Shown here in pieces: positions 9,362-16,995 of a stretch of DNA of 39,329 bases. The position numbers and the translations under genes are program-made. Below the pieces are notes generated by a model. It ran no database searches, was not told the DNA's origin, and saw only the letters and a list, made by a program, of their open reading frames with translations. Positions within the stretch are counted from its first letter, which is position 1; every line of letters begins with the position of its first letter. Where the stretch lies: NCBI GenBank assembly GCA_009728235.1, contig WNZI01000033.1, positions 1-39,329 of the forward strand, written 5' to 3'. This DNA is from Vibrio cholerae. GTDB lineage: Bacteria; Actinomycetota; Actinomycetes; Actinomycetales; Micrococcaceae.

Positions 9362-9394
9362 GGAGCTCTCCTTTGAGGTACCTGAGGCGCGGCG

Positions 9395-9414
9395 GTCCGA
9401 TACGGCGATCGGAC
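9395..9414. promoter_or_regulatory. inverted repeat in the xylanase 5' leader, possible secondary operator or hairpin
   Basis: GTCCGAT at 9395-9401 pairs with ATCGGAC at 9408-9414, with a 6-nt spacer (ACGGCG). It lies between the main operator and the ribosome-binding site of the xylanase gene. It could be a second repressor site or a leader hairpin. The sequence does not decide between them. Confidence 0.45.
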
Positions 9415-9416
9415 GC

Positions 9417-9436
9417 TTTCCGGAAGTTTCCGGAAA
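9417..9436. promoter_or_regulatory. putative LacI-family operator of the xylanase gene
   Basis: Two tandem TTTCCGGAA-type palindromes form a larger palindrome whose core, CGGAAGTTTCCG, resembles the GAAA(C/G)TTTC palindrome known upstream of actinomycete xylanase genes. It starts about 12 nt downstream of the predicted -10 element of the xylanase promoter, the usual place for a repressor to block transcription. The adjacent divergent gene encodes a LacI-type repressor. Confidence 0.7.
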
Positions 9437-9448
9437 TGCCGTTGCTGT

Positions 9449-9478
9449 AGGTTAGGAACATCGCACCGGGAAGGTCAA
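9449..9478 (-). promoter_or_regulatory. predicted sigma-70 type promoter of the secreted GH10 gene
   Basis: On the minus strand, a -35 hexamer TTGACC (9473-9478) and a -10 hexamer TAACCT (9449-9454) are separated by 18 nt. Transcription would start near 9442 and run through the operator at 9417-9436. Confidence 0.6.
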
Positions 9479-9543
9479 GGGTGCACAGCAGTATGACGAT
9501 CGGGGGTGCGTTGTCCGCAGTCCCGTGCCCGGAGGAGGCCACG

Positions 9544-10569
9544 GTGCAGGACAACGCACAGCCCGCGATCACCATCTCCGCCATCGCTTCCGCAGCCGGT
9601 GTGTCGACACCCACGGTGTCGCGCGTCCTCAACGGCCGCTCCGACGTCGCCCCTGCCACCCGCGAACGCATCGAGATCCTGCTCCGCGAATACGGCTACC
9701 GACGCCGCGGTGTGCCCCAGACAGCTCCCTCCGGCCTGGTGGACCTGGTGTTCAACGACCTCGACAGCCCCTGGGCCGTCGAGATCATCCGCGGTGTCGA
9801 GGAAGCCCTGAATGCGGAGGGACTCTCCGTGGTGGTCTCGGCCATCCACAGGAGGGGCATCGCCGACTCGACCCGGAAATGGCTCGACACCCTGGCCGCC
9901 CGTGCGAGCGACGGCGCGATCCTCGTGACCACCGATCTCGATTCGTTCCTGCACGCAGAGCTGCAGCGGCTCCACCTCCCGGTGGTGGTCATCGACCCGG
10001 CAGGCGTACCGGACCTCGAGGTACCCACCATCGGGGCCACCAATTGGACGGGGGCCGTCACCGCGACCGAGCACCTGATCCAGCAGAACCACCGCCGCAT
10101 CGGCTTCGTCGCAGGCCGACCCGGACTGTGGTGCAGCAGGGCCCGCCTGGACGGCTACCGCGCAGGGCTCGACGCCGCCGGCATCCCCTTCGACCCGACT
10201 CTCGTGATCCCGGGCGACTTCGACTACGCCTCCGGGTTCGCGGCGGGTACCCGACTCCTCGGCCAGACGGACCGGGCCACGGCGATCTTCGCGGCAAGCG
10301 ACCAGATGGCTCTCGGGGTGTACGAGGCAGCGCGCCAGCAGAGCCTGCGCATCCCGGACGATCTGAGCGTGATCGGTTTCGACGACCTTCCCGAGGCGAG
10401 CTGGGCGTCGCCACCGCTGACCACCGTCAGGCAACCCCTCTCGGAGATGGGAGCGCTCGCAGGTCACACCCTCGTACGCCTCATCCGAGGTGAGTCGGTC
10501 GAGAGTCCGCGCATCGAGCTCTCCACCCGCCTGGTCTCCAGGGCGAGCGTGCGCGCGTTCGGCACCTGA
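9544..10569 (+). CDS. LacI/GalR-family transcriptional repressor (BxlR-like)
   Basis: A 341-residue repressor. The N-terminal LacI helix-turn-helix is [22 protein letters not shown] at about residues 9-31 (core [12 protein letters not shown]), with hinge region to about 55. The periplasmic-binding-like sensor follows, with [15 protein letters not shown] near 62, VVIDPAG near 148 and [10 protein letters not shown] near 280. I chose the GTG at 9544 because GGAGGAGG lies 5 nt upstream; an ATG at 9493 is in frame but lacks a ribosome-binding site. Its location between the xylanase operator and xylA suggests it controls one or both. It is a clear paralogue of the LacI protein at 25739-26755, sharing WA.EIIRGVE, IDPAG and NW.G in the sensor domain, so a xylo-oligosaccharide ligand is a reasonable inference. 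Confidence 0.92.
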   Translation: MQDNAQPAITISAIASAAGVSTPTVSRVLNGRSDVAPATRERIEILLREYGYRRRGVPQTAPSGLVDLVFNDLDSPWAVEIIRGVEEALNAEGLSVVVSAIHRRGIADSTRKWLDTLAARASDGAILVTTDLDSFLHAELQRLHLPVVVIDPAGVPDLEVPTIGATNWTGAVTATEHLIQQNHRRIGFVAGRPGLWCSRARLDGYRAGLDAAGIPFDPTLVIPGDFDYASGFAAGTRLLGQTDRATAIFAASDQMALGVYEAARQQSLRIPDDLSVIGFDDLPEASWASPPLTTVRQPLSEMGALAGHTLVRLIRGESVESPRIELSTRLVSRASVRAFGT

Positions 10570-10594
10570 CCGTGTCTTCCTTCGCGCTTTGTGC

Positions 10595-10623
10595 TTGAAG
10601 TCGAAGCGCAAACCCAATATGTT
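10595..10623 (+). promoter_or_regulatory. predicted promoter of xylA-xylB
   Basis: A -35 element TTGAAG (10595-10600) and a -10 element TATGTT (10618-10623) are separated by 17 nt. The start would be near 10630, inside the spacer of the inverted repeat at 10614-10642. Confidence 0.58.
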
Positions 10624-10642
10624 TGTAACGGCAACATATTGG
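10614..10642. promoter_or_regulatory. operator-like inverted repeat over the xylA promoter
   Basis: CCAATATGTT (10614-10623) is repeated in perfect inverse as AACATATTGG (10633-10642), with a 9-nt spacer. This AT-rich 29-bp element covers the predicted -10 box and start point of xylA. It differs from the GAAAGTTTC-type sites in this window, so another regulator, such as the ROK protein at 28248-29408, may bind it. A LacI-type site is also possible. Confidence 0.65.
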
Positions 10643-10666
10643 TCACACTCACCTCTGGAGCACTCA

Positions 10667-11857
10667 ATGACGATCGAGCCCACTCGCGACGACAAATTCT
10701 CCTTCGGACTCTGGACGGTGGGCTGGGAAGCCCAGGACCAGTTCGGATCCGCCACCCGCGCTCCCCTCGACGTCGTCGAGGCGGTCAACCGCCTCAGCGA
10801 CCTCGGCGCCTACGGACTCACCTTCCACGACAACGACCTGTTCCCGTTCGACGCGACCGCCGGGGAACGCCAGGCGCAGATCGACCGCCTCAAGGGCGCC
10901 CTCGATTCGACCGGACTGATCGTGCCGATGGTCACCACGAACCTGTTCAGCCACCCGGTCTTCAAGGACGGCGGCTTCACGAGCAACGATCGCGGTGTCC
11001 GCCGCTTCGCCATCCGCAAGGTACTGGAGAACATCGACCTCGCCGCCGAACTCGGCGCCAAGACGTTCGTCATGTGGGGCGGGCGCGAAGGCAGCGAGTA
11101 CGACGCCGCAAAGGACATCCGTGGCGCCCTGGAGCGCTACCGCGAGGCCGTCAACCTGCTCGGTGACTACGTCACGGACAAGGGCTACGACATCCGCTTC
11201 GCGATCGAGCCGAAGCCCAACGAGCCCCGCGGCGACATCCTCCTCCCCACGCTCGGGCACGCCATGGCCTTCATCGAGACGCTCGAGCGCCCCGAGCTCG
11301 TCGGTATCAACCCGGAGACCGGCCACGAGCAGATGGCGGGCCTGAACTTCACCCACGGCATCGCCCAGGCCCTCTACCAGGGCAAGCTGTTCCACATCGA
11401 CCTCAACGGCCAGCGCAGCATCAAGTTCGACCAGGACCTCGTCTTCGGTCACGGCGACCTGCAGAACGCCTTCTCCCTCGTGGACCTGCTCGAGAACGGC
11501 GGTCCCAACGGCGGACCGGCCTACGACGGGCCCCGCCACTTCGACTACAAGCCGAGCCGCACCGAGGACATGGACGGCGTCTGGGACTCCGCGTCCGCGA
11601 ACATGCAGACCTACCTCCTCCTGAAGGAGCGCGCTGCGGCTTTCCGCGCCGACCCCGAGGTCCAGGCGGCGCTCGCCGCGTCACGCGTGTCCGAGATCCA
11701 CGAGCCCACGCTCAACGAGGGTGAGAGCTACGAGGCCCTGCGCGCCGACCGCTCCTCCTACGAGGACTTCGACGCGGATGCCTACTTCAACGGCAAGGGC
11801 TTCGGCTTCGTGAAGCTCCAGCAGCTCTTCATCGAGCACCTGCTCGGAGCCCGCTGA
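10667..11857 (+). CDS. xylA: xylose isomerase
   Basis: XylA converts D-xylose to D-xylulose in the cytoplasm. The 396-residue length is normal for actinobacterial xylose isomerases. Key residues fall at their standard positions: His54 in FHDND, then Glu181 and Lys183 in [11 protein letters not shown]. The later metal-site segments [10 protein letters not shown] and LFHIDLNGQ follow. The ATG at 10667 has GGAG 6 nt upstream; longer in-frame starts would run through the promoter and operator region and are rejected. xylB follows after 3 nt, so the two are co-transcribed. Confidence 0.97.
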   Translation: MTIEPTRDDKFSFGLWTVGWEAQDQFGSATRAPLDVVEAVNRLSDLGAYGLTFHDNDLFPFDATAGERQAQIDRLKGALDSTGLIVPMVTTNLFSHPVFKDGGFTSNDRGVRRFAIRKVLENIDLAAELGAKTFVMWGGREGSEYDAAKDIRGALERYREAVNLLGDYVTDKGYDIRFAIEPKPNEPRGDILLPTLGHAMAFIETLERPELVGINPETGHEQMAGLNFTHGIAQALYQGKLFHIDLNGQRSIKFDQDLVFGHGDLQNAFSLVDLLENGGPNGGPAYDGPRHFDYKPSRTEDMDGVWDSASANMQTYLLLKERAAAFRADPEVQAALAASRVSEIHEPTLNEGESYEALRADRSSYEDFDADAYFNGKGFGFVKLQQLFIEHLLGAR

Positions 11858-11860
11858 CCC

Positions 11861-13345
11861 ATGGCTCTGGTCGCCGGTATCGACTCGTCCACGCAGAGCT
11901 GCAAGGTCCTCGTCGTCGACACCCTGACGGGAGCCGAGGTCCGTAGCGGCCGCGCGACCCACCCCGAGGGGACGGAGGTCGACCCCGAGGCATGGTGGCA
12001 GGCCCTGCTGTCCGCACTGGCCTCGGCCGACGGGCTGGGGGACGACGTCGAAGCCCTCTCGATCGCGGGCCAGCAGCACGGAATGGTGCTGCTGGGCCGT
12101 GATGGACGGGTCCTCCGCAAGGCACTCCTGTGGAACGACACCCGCTCCGCGGGGGCCGCTGAGGACCTCATCGAGGAGTTGGGGGTGGATCAGCTCGTCG
12201 CCCGTACAGGATCGGCGCCCGTCGCGTCGTTCACGAGCACCAAGGTGCGCTGGGTGCGGGATTCCGAGCCCGACGTCGTGCCGGCGATCGCGGCGGTTGC
12301 ACTACCCCACGACTGGCTGACGTGGCGCCTGCGTGGCTTCGGCCCGGAGGGCGACTCGCCCTTCGGTCCCGTGCTGGAGGAACTGGTGACGGACCGCTCG
12401 GATGCCAGTGGCACCGGCTACTGGAACCCGGCCACGGACTGCTACGACCTCGGACTGTTCGAGCACGTCCTCGGGCGCTCCGCCCGTGAGGCGCTCGGAT
12501 CGGGAGGGGCCCCGGATGCTGCGTCCGACGTCGTCCTGCCTCGCGTGCTGGCGGCAGAACAGTCCGCGGGCACGGTCCACCCCTCGTTCCTCGCAGCGGA
12601 CGAGCGCCGCATCGTCGTCGGCGTGGGTGCCGGCGACAACGCGGGTGCAGCGCTGGGGCTGGGCGCCGAGGAGGGCGACGTCGTCGTCTCCCTCGGGACC
12701 AGCGGTACGGTCTTCGCCGTCGCCGCCGATGCCGTGGCCGACTCCTCGGGGACGGTCGCGGGTTTCGCGGACGCCAGCGGGCTGTTCCTCCCTCTGGTGG
12801 CGACACTCAACGCGGCACGCGTGCTGTCCTCGGTCGCGGGAATCCTCGGGGTGGACCATGACGGGTTCGCGGAACTGGCGCTTGAGGCCGCGCCGGGGTC
12901 CGGTGGTGTCGTCCTCGTGCCGTACTTCGAGGGTGAGCGCACACCGAACCTCCCGACGGCGAAGGCGAGCTTCTCCCATCTGAGCATCGCCTCGAGCACG
13001 CGGCCGAACATCGCCCGCGCGGCGATCGAGGGGATGCTCTGCGGTCTCGCCGACGCCCTGGGCGCGGTGCGGGCCACCGGCGTCGAACCGCGGCACCTGG
13101 TGCTGATCGGCGGGGCCGCACAGAACGTCGCGGTCCAGGAGGTCGCGGGGCAGGTGTTCGACCTCCCCGTCCGCATCCCGGCCCCCGGAGAGTACGTCGC
13201 CCGCGGAGCCGCGGTTCAGGCCGCCTGGGCCCTGAGCGGATCGCGTCCGAAATGGACCGTCGAGACCGTCGAGGATCGGCCTGCCGATCATCGGCCGGTC
13301 ATCCGCGAGCAGTACCGGGCCACCCTGGCTTCGCTGACGTTCTAG
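11861..13345 (+). CDS. xylB: xylulokinase
   Basis: XylB phosphorylates D-xylulose to xylulose 5-phosphate, which enters the pentose phosphate pathway. The 494-residue protein is a full FGGY-family carbohydrate kinase. The first actin-like domain carries GIDSSTQSCKVLV near the N-terminus and AGQQHGMVLL near 70. The second has the phosphate loop SLGTSGTVF near 281 and IGGAAQNVAVQEVAGQVF near 415. It starts 3 nt after the xylA stop and is followed by a strong terminator, so xylA-xylB is a closed two-gene operon. No xylose transporter gene is attached. Confidence 0.96.
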   Translation: MALVAGIDSSTQSCKVLVVDTLTGAEVRSGRATHPEGTEVDPEAWWQALLSALASADGLGDDVEALSIAGQQHGMVLLGRDGRVLRKALLWNDTRSAGAAEDLIEELGVDQLVARTGSAPVASFTSTKVRWVRDSEPDVVPAIAAVALPHDWLTWRLRGFGPEGDSPFGPVLEELVTDRSDASGTGYWNPATDCYDLGLFEHVLGRSAREALGSGGAPDAASDVVLPRVLAAEQSAGTVHPSFLAADERRIVVGVGAGDNAGAALGLGAEEGDVVVSLGTSGTVFAVAADAVADSSGTVAGFADASGLFLPLVATLNAARVLSSVAGILGVDHDGFAELALEAAPGSGGVVLVPYFEGERTPNLPTAKASFSHLSIASSTRPNIARAAIEGMLCGLADALGAVRATGVEPRHLVLIGGAAQNVAVQEVAGQVFDLPVRIPAPGEYVARGAAVQAAWALSGSRPKWTVETVEDRPADHRPVIREQYRATLASLTF

Positions 13346-13366
13346 CGCTCCGGTCCCCGGACGACG

Positions 13367-13400
13367 GAAGAGGCACCGCCCGAATGGGCGGTGCCTCTTC
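13367..13400. terminator. intrinsic terminator after xylB
   Basis: A perfect 15-bp stem (13367-13381 and 13386-13400) with a GAAT loop, flanked by TTCT downstream. It starts 22 nt after the xylB stop and serves the convergent membrane-protein gene from the other side. Confidence 0.85.
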
Positions 13401-13424
13401 TTCTGCTCGCGGACCTGCTCGGTG

Positions 13425-14042
13425 TCAGCGCCCGGCCTGGTGGTCGATGCCGACCTGGTCGACCTTGCGGTGGAAGTGCATACCGGCCTTGCCCCCGAGG
13501 ATGGCTCCGATGAGCGGCACCAGGATCGCGATCGCGAGCGCGATCAGGCCGCTGGCGGTCAGTGCGCTGCCGTCGACGGGGATGCTCGGTGCGCCCTGCA
13601 GGTTCGAGAGCACGTTGAACTGGTCGCCGGCGACGGCTGCCAGGATCGCCAGGACGATCGCAATGATGATGCCCCAGAGCCAGACGGCGAGGCCCTGCTT
13701 GGCGCCGTCGAAGCGTGCCATGCGGCCCGCGACGTACCCGCCGCAGTAGTAGGCGACGAAGAGGATGATCGCCAGCACGATGCCGCTGACGATGCCGATC
13801 GTCTGTGCGTTCTCGGTGGCCTGGTTGGCGGCGTCGGTCGCGTCGCTCGAGTTGGCGGCTCCGACGCCGACGCCGATCGCAGCGGCGAGGGCGCTGAGGA
13901 TGACGGTCAGGCCGATAGCGGTCAGCCAGCCGAAGAACGCCGACCCGAACTTGATGCCGCCGAACTGCTCCTTCTCTGCGGCGACGACGTCATTGCGCCT
14001 GCTCTTGGGGGTGCTCGCACCCGATGTGTTCTCTGTTGCCAT
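13425..14042 (-). CDS. membrane protein with four transmembrane helices, function unknown
   Basis: A 205-residue protein with a polar N-terminus (about 1-34) and four hydrophobic helices at roughly 36-62, 83-105, 117-138 and 163-188. A conserved YYCGGYVAGRMARFDGAKQG loop lies between helices two and three. Small-residue patterns in the helices (GVGVGA, GAILGGKAG) suggest tight packing. It resembles the YrzE/TIGR04086-like membrane proteins often found in actinobacteria, but no function is established. A good AAGGAG lies about 10 nt before the ATG. It is probably a single-gene unit facing the xylB terminator. Confidence 0.75.
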   Translation of the reverse strand: MATENTSGASTPKSRRNDVVAAEKEQFGGIKFGSAFFGWLTAIGLTVILSALAAAIGVGVGAANSSDATDAANQATENAQTIGIVSGIVLAIILFVAYYCGGYVAGRMARFDGAKQGLAVWLWGIIIAIVLAILAAVAGDQFNVLSNLQGAPSIPVDGSALTASGLIALAIAILVPLIGAILGGKAGMHFHRKVDQVGIDHQAGR

Positions 14043-14355
14043 GATGCTCGGACTCCTTGCTAGGTGGGGATCACGCCGCGGCGGACGAATACTCAGTGTG
14101 CTTACTACCGTGCCCCCTCGGGAGTGCCGAGCGCAAGCAACTTATATTGCCCGCTGTGCATAAATGAGGAGGTTCCCGGAGTGAGGAGGTGGACGAAGGA
14201 CACCTGTCCGCGTACCCACGGGTACCGGCAGCAGGAGGAGCCCGCCGTCGCGCGCCCTCACCGACCCCTGATCGCCTCGTCAGCAGCCGCACCGATCCAG
14301 GTGAGGGTTAGGCTGGGGTCGGTTGGTATCGACCCACCCGCCACATCGGAGCGAC

Positions 14356-14868
14356 ATGGAACTGACGACTCATCAGGCGTCCGCGCTTGACAGGCTGCGC
14401 GACATCGACACCGCCCGAGGGGACACCCAGGAGCTTCTCGACGCCGTCGTGCACATCGCGAAGGACTTCTTCCAGCCACTCCAGGTCGAGTGCGGGATCA
14501 CCGTCGTCAACAGCAGTCAGGTCTTCTCCGTCGCACAGACCACCAGCATCATCGAGACCATCGAACAGGCCCAGGGCCCGGACGAGGGGGGTCCTGTCTA
14601 CAACTCGCTGGACCGCGGTACCTCGACCGTCGTGGACGAGACACTGGTGGATCCGAGGTGGCCCGACTACCTGCAGGTGGTCGCAGCCCGCGGGTTCCAC
14701 TCCATCCTGTCGATGTGCCTGGTGACGGCGGGCACAACGAAGGCGACCATCAATCTCTACGCTGCCCCACCCCGCAGCTTCACCGACGACCTCTGTGTAG
14801 CAGGGGAACGCTTCGCGGCAGAGTCCGCGCGGCGTCTTCGAACGGTCTTCCGGACCCCGCTCCTCTGA
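14356..14868 (+). CDS. GAF-domain protein
   Basis: A 170-residue soluble protein consisting of a short N-terminal helix and one GAF domain (about 15-165). The pattern PVYNSLDRGTSTVVDETLVDPRWPDY followed by a VAARGFHSILSMCL strand matches the GAF half of actinobacterial GAF-ANTAR antiterminators (key segments STVVDETL and GFHSILS). No ANTAR or other output domain follows before the stop, and a hairpin comes 41 nt later, so this looks like a stand-alone sensor. The ATG at 14356 has GGAG 4-5 nt upstream. Ligand and partner are unknown. Confidence 0.78.
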   Translation: MELTTHQASALDRLRDIDTARGDTQELLDAVVHIAKDFFQPLQVECGITVVNSSQVFSVAQTTSIIETIEQAQGPDEGGPVYNSLDRGTSTVVDETLVDPRWPDYLQVVAARGFHSILSMCLVTAGTTKATINLYAAPPRSFTDDLCVAGERFAAESARRLRTVFRTPLL

Positions 14869-14909
14869 TCCCGGACCAGGACGACCGCCTCGCCCGTGTC
14901 GCTGGTTGA

Positions 14910-14962
14910 CCGTCACAGGACCCCCCCCCCACCGAGGCGGAAGCGGGCCGGTCCTGTGACGG
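14910..14962 (+). terminator. hairpin after the GAF gene containing a C10 tract
   Basis: A 13-bp stem, CCGTCACAGGACC (14910-14922) with GGTCCTGTGACGG (14950-14962), encloses a 27-nt loop. The loop side begins with a homopolymer of ten C residues (14921-14930). Its position downstream of the GAF gene suggests a terminator. The long loop and missing U-tract make this uncertain. Confidence 0.55.
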
Positions 14963-15343
14963 AGCGTGCTGTTCGCCTGCAGGATCGGCTCGTGGAGGTC
15001 TACGCTCGGCAGCGGGTGGGCTCGAACGACTCTCAAGCGCATGTGGTTCGAGGATCTCGCCGAGAATCAGGATCATGGCCAGGTCTCGAGGGTCTTGATC
15101 TGGCCGAAAGCCACGGTTCAGTGATGCACTACGGAAACCCCGGCCGATGCGTCGCGCGCAACAGACGTGATGGTTGCACGACCGAGCACTGCCGGCCCGC
15201 GGCCGTGCGTCGGTTGGTGTCAGCGGCGGCGTGCGGCTATCCGTCCTCGACGTGCACATCGGAGTATGCCCGATCAGCACCGACGATCAGCCCCCTCGAG
15301 CCAAGTTCAGCGGCCGCGAGGCGCAAGCGCATACGCTCGGGGG
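14963..15343. other. non-coding stretch with no recognisable feature
   Basis: About 380 nt between the GAF hairpin and the SDR start. No frame here shows the GC-rich third positions of the neighbouring genes, and I see no RNA gene, repeat or clear promoter. It lies near the change from higher to lower GC content. Confidence 0.5.
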
Positions 15344-16120
15344 ATGGAATCATCAACGTACCTCCGCGATCTTTTCGGATTGCATGAACGCGTGGCGCTA
15401 GTCACCGGAGGAAGCTCAGGAATCGGCAAAGCCATCGCTCTCGCACTCGGCGGGGCAGGCGCACACGTACTCATCGCAGCCCGGACAGCCACCGCCATCG
15501 ACACCACAGTTCGGGAAATACATGAAGCAGGTGGGTCCAGTGCAGGAATTGTCGTCGACCTCTCAACCCGCGAGGGCGCGCACGCCCTCGCCGAAGCTGC
15601 CGATGCTGCCGGTCCTGTCGACATTCTGGTGAACTCCGCCGGCATCAATCTCCGCCCTGCGATGCAGGATCTCGACGAGCACACCTGGGACACGACCATG
15701 AAGGTGAATCTCGACGCCCCATTCATCCTCGGACAGCGCCTTGCACCGAAAATGGCGGAACGCGGATTCGGTCGGATCATTCACATCAGCTCTCAACAGG
15801 CACACCGCCCATTCGCATCAAGCGGTGCTTACGGGGTATCGAAAGCAGCACTCGAGGGCCTGGCACGATCACAGTCCGAGGCATGGGCGCCCTGCGGAGT
15901 CACCGCGAACGTGCTGGTACCGGGCTTCGTCCAAACCCCCTTGAACCAGCGCCTCAGCTCCGACCCGAACGTCGTTCACGCCCTGGCCAAACGAACACTC
16001 GTCGGGCGGAACGGTATACCGGCAGACTTCAGCGGTGCAGCCGTCTTCCTCGCCAGCACCGCTTCCGCTTACATCATCGGACAATCAGTCGCCGTTGACG
16101 GAGGATTCTCAGTTCACTGA
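15344..16120 (+). CDS. SDR-family NAD(P)-dependent oxidoreductase
   Basis: A 258-residue classical short-chain dehydrogenase/reductase. It has the cofactor motif TGGSSGIG near residue 21, NSAG near 99, a catalytic Ser within ISSQQAH, and YGVSK at about 165-169. The C-terminal part, with PGFVQTPLN, resembles gluconate 5-dehydrogenase and 3-oxoacyl reductase types. I chose the ATG at 15344 because the protein then begins just before the Rossmann strand. Substrate is unknown; with sugar genes on both sides a sugar or sugar acid is plausible. Base composition is noticeably less GC-rich than in xylB. Confidence 0.88.
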   Translation: MESSTYLRDLFGLHERVALVTGGSSGIGKAIALALGGAGAHVLIAARTATAIDTTVREIHEAGGSSAGIVVDLSTREGAHALAEAADAAGPVDILVNSAGINLRPAMQDLDEHTWDTTMKVNLDAPFILGQRLAPKMAERGFGRIIHISSQQAHRPFASSGAYGVSKAALEGLARSQSEAWAPCGVTANVLVPGFVQTPLNQRLSSDPNVVHALAKRTLVGRNGIPADFSGAAVFLASTASAYIIGQSVAVDGGFSVH

Positions 16121-16244
16121 ACGGTTCCGCTGGAGGATCAGTCACTGAACCGGGCAATGGCATTCAGGAAGTCAGGACTCCCGCCGAGGCGAAAAGCTCC
16201 GGCCGGGACTCCGGACGTGAGAACAGCATGGGAGAGGTACTGAT

Positions 16245-16511
16245 ATGAGTAGGGACTTGGAGCTAGAGGTGGGCAGCAAGGAGCTGGTCCTTCACAACAG
16301 ATACGAGATTCTTTCCATACTCAATGATGTGATGATCGCCGTCTGGTTCATTATCGGCAGCATCCTATTTTTCAGTGAGAGCACGACGACCGCGGGTACG
16401 TGGCTGTTCCTTGCAGGGTCAGTGGAACTTCTCATTCGCCCGATAATCCGTCTAACCCGGAACATCCATATAAAGAACGTTACTGGCACAACAAGCACCA
16501 ACGACTACTGA
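16245..16511 (+). CDS. YrhK-like small membrane protein
   Basis: An 88-residue protein matching the YrhK domain family: NRYEILSILNDVMIAVWFIIG near residues 18-38 (core NRYEILSILND) and GTWLFLAGSVELLIRP near 51-66. Two hydrophobic helices are present. The role of this family is not known. A strong GGGAGAGG lies 7 nt upstream of the ATG. The gene is only about 43-50% GC in places (26 of 60 in 16321-16380 by hand count), far lower than the flanks, which suggests a foreign origin. Confidence 0.82.
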   Translation: MSRDLELEVGSKELVLHNRYEILSILNDVMIAVWFIIGSILFFSESTTTAGTWLFLAGSVELLIRPIIRLTRNIHIKNVTGTTSTNDY

Positions 16512-16995
16512 CGCAGGGCTGTGCCACCAGACGGCGCTTCCTTCGAGCGTCCGTCCTCGGGACACCGAAGAAGTCTCACAGAGCCGGCGTCAATAGCCCT
16601 GCTCGTTACGAGCGGCCTTGTGGTTCCAGTGATTCTCCGCGAGCTGCGGCAGGAATGCAGTCAGCGCGAGCCGGATATAGAGTCCACGCCTGCACCCGGG
16701 GTCCTAGGCCGGCGTCGATCCGGTTGATCACGTCAGGTGGAAGTCGCCCGGAGCCGACCTGCCTGGACAGGTCTGGGTGCTGATTCCTCGCTGCCATGCC
16801 GACCTCTCCCCCACCAGCAGGTGAACAAGGTTCACAACCGACCACCGACGTTCGAGACCAGCGTCACGACGTCTCGTGCCCGGAGGGCAGTGTTTCATTC
16901 TGCAGCCTGCACGAGGGACGGCAGAGGATCAGGATGGCACGGGCAACCGGCCAGCCGTAGCTTTTCCTCGTGTCCGATGTCATGACCCGCAACAG
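16512..16995. other. non-coding stretch, possibly degraded sequence
   Basis: About 480 nt between the YrhK-like gene and the stop of the GH51 gene. Short open frames exist on both strands but lack ribosome-binding sites, coding-type composition or recognisable motifs. I see no terminator for either neighbour and no repeat. Confidence 0.5.

Noticed and set aside
10584-10609. GCGCTT/AAGCGC inverted repeat after the first LacI gene as a terminator
   Set aside because: Only 6 bp with a 14-nt loop, and it overlaps the predicted -35 box of xylA. Weaker than the other hairpins of the window.
15000-15280. Minus-strand frame in the gap before the SDR gene
   Set aside because: No family recognised, no ribosome-binding site, and base composition at codon third positions is not gene-like.
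16521-16727. Possible 68-residue protein with one hydrophobic segment
   Set aside because: No ribosome-binding site, no family resemblance, and the frame overlaps other equally open frames. Kept only as an unexplained stretch.
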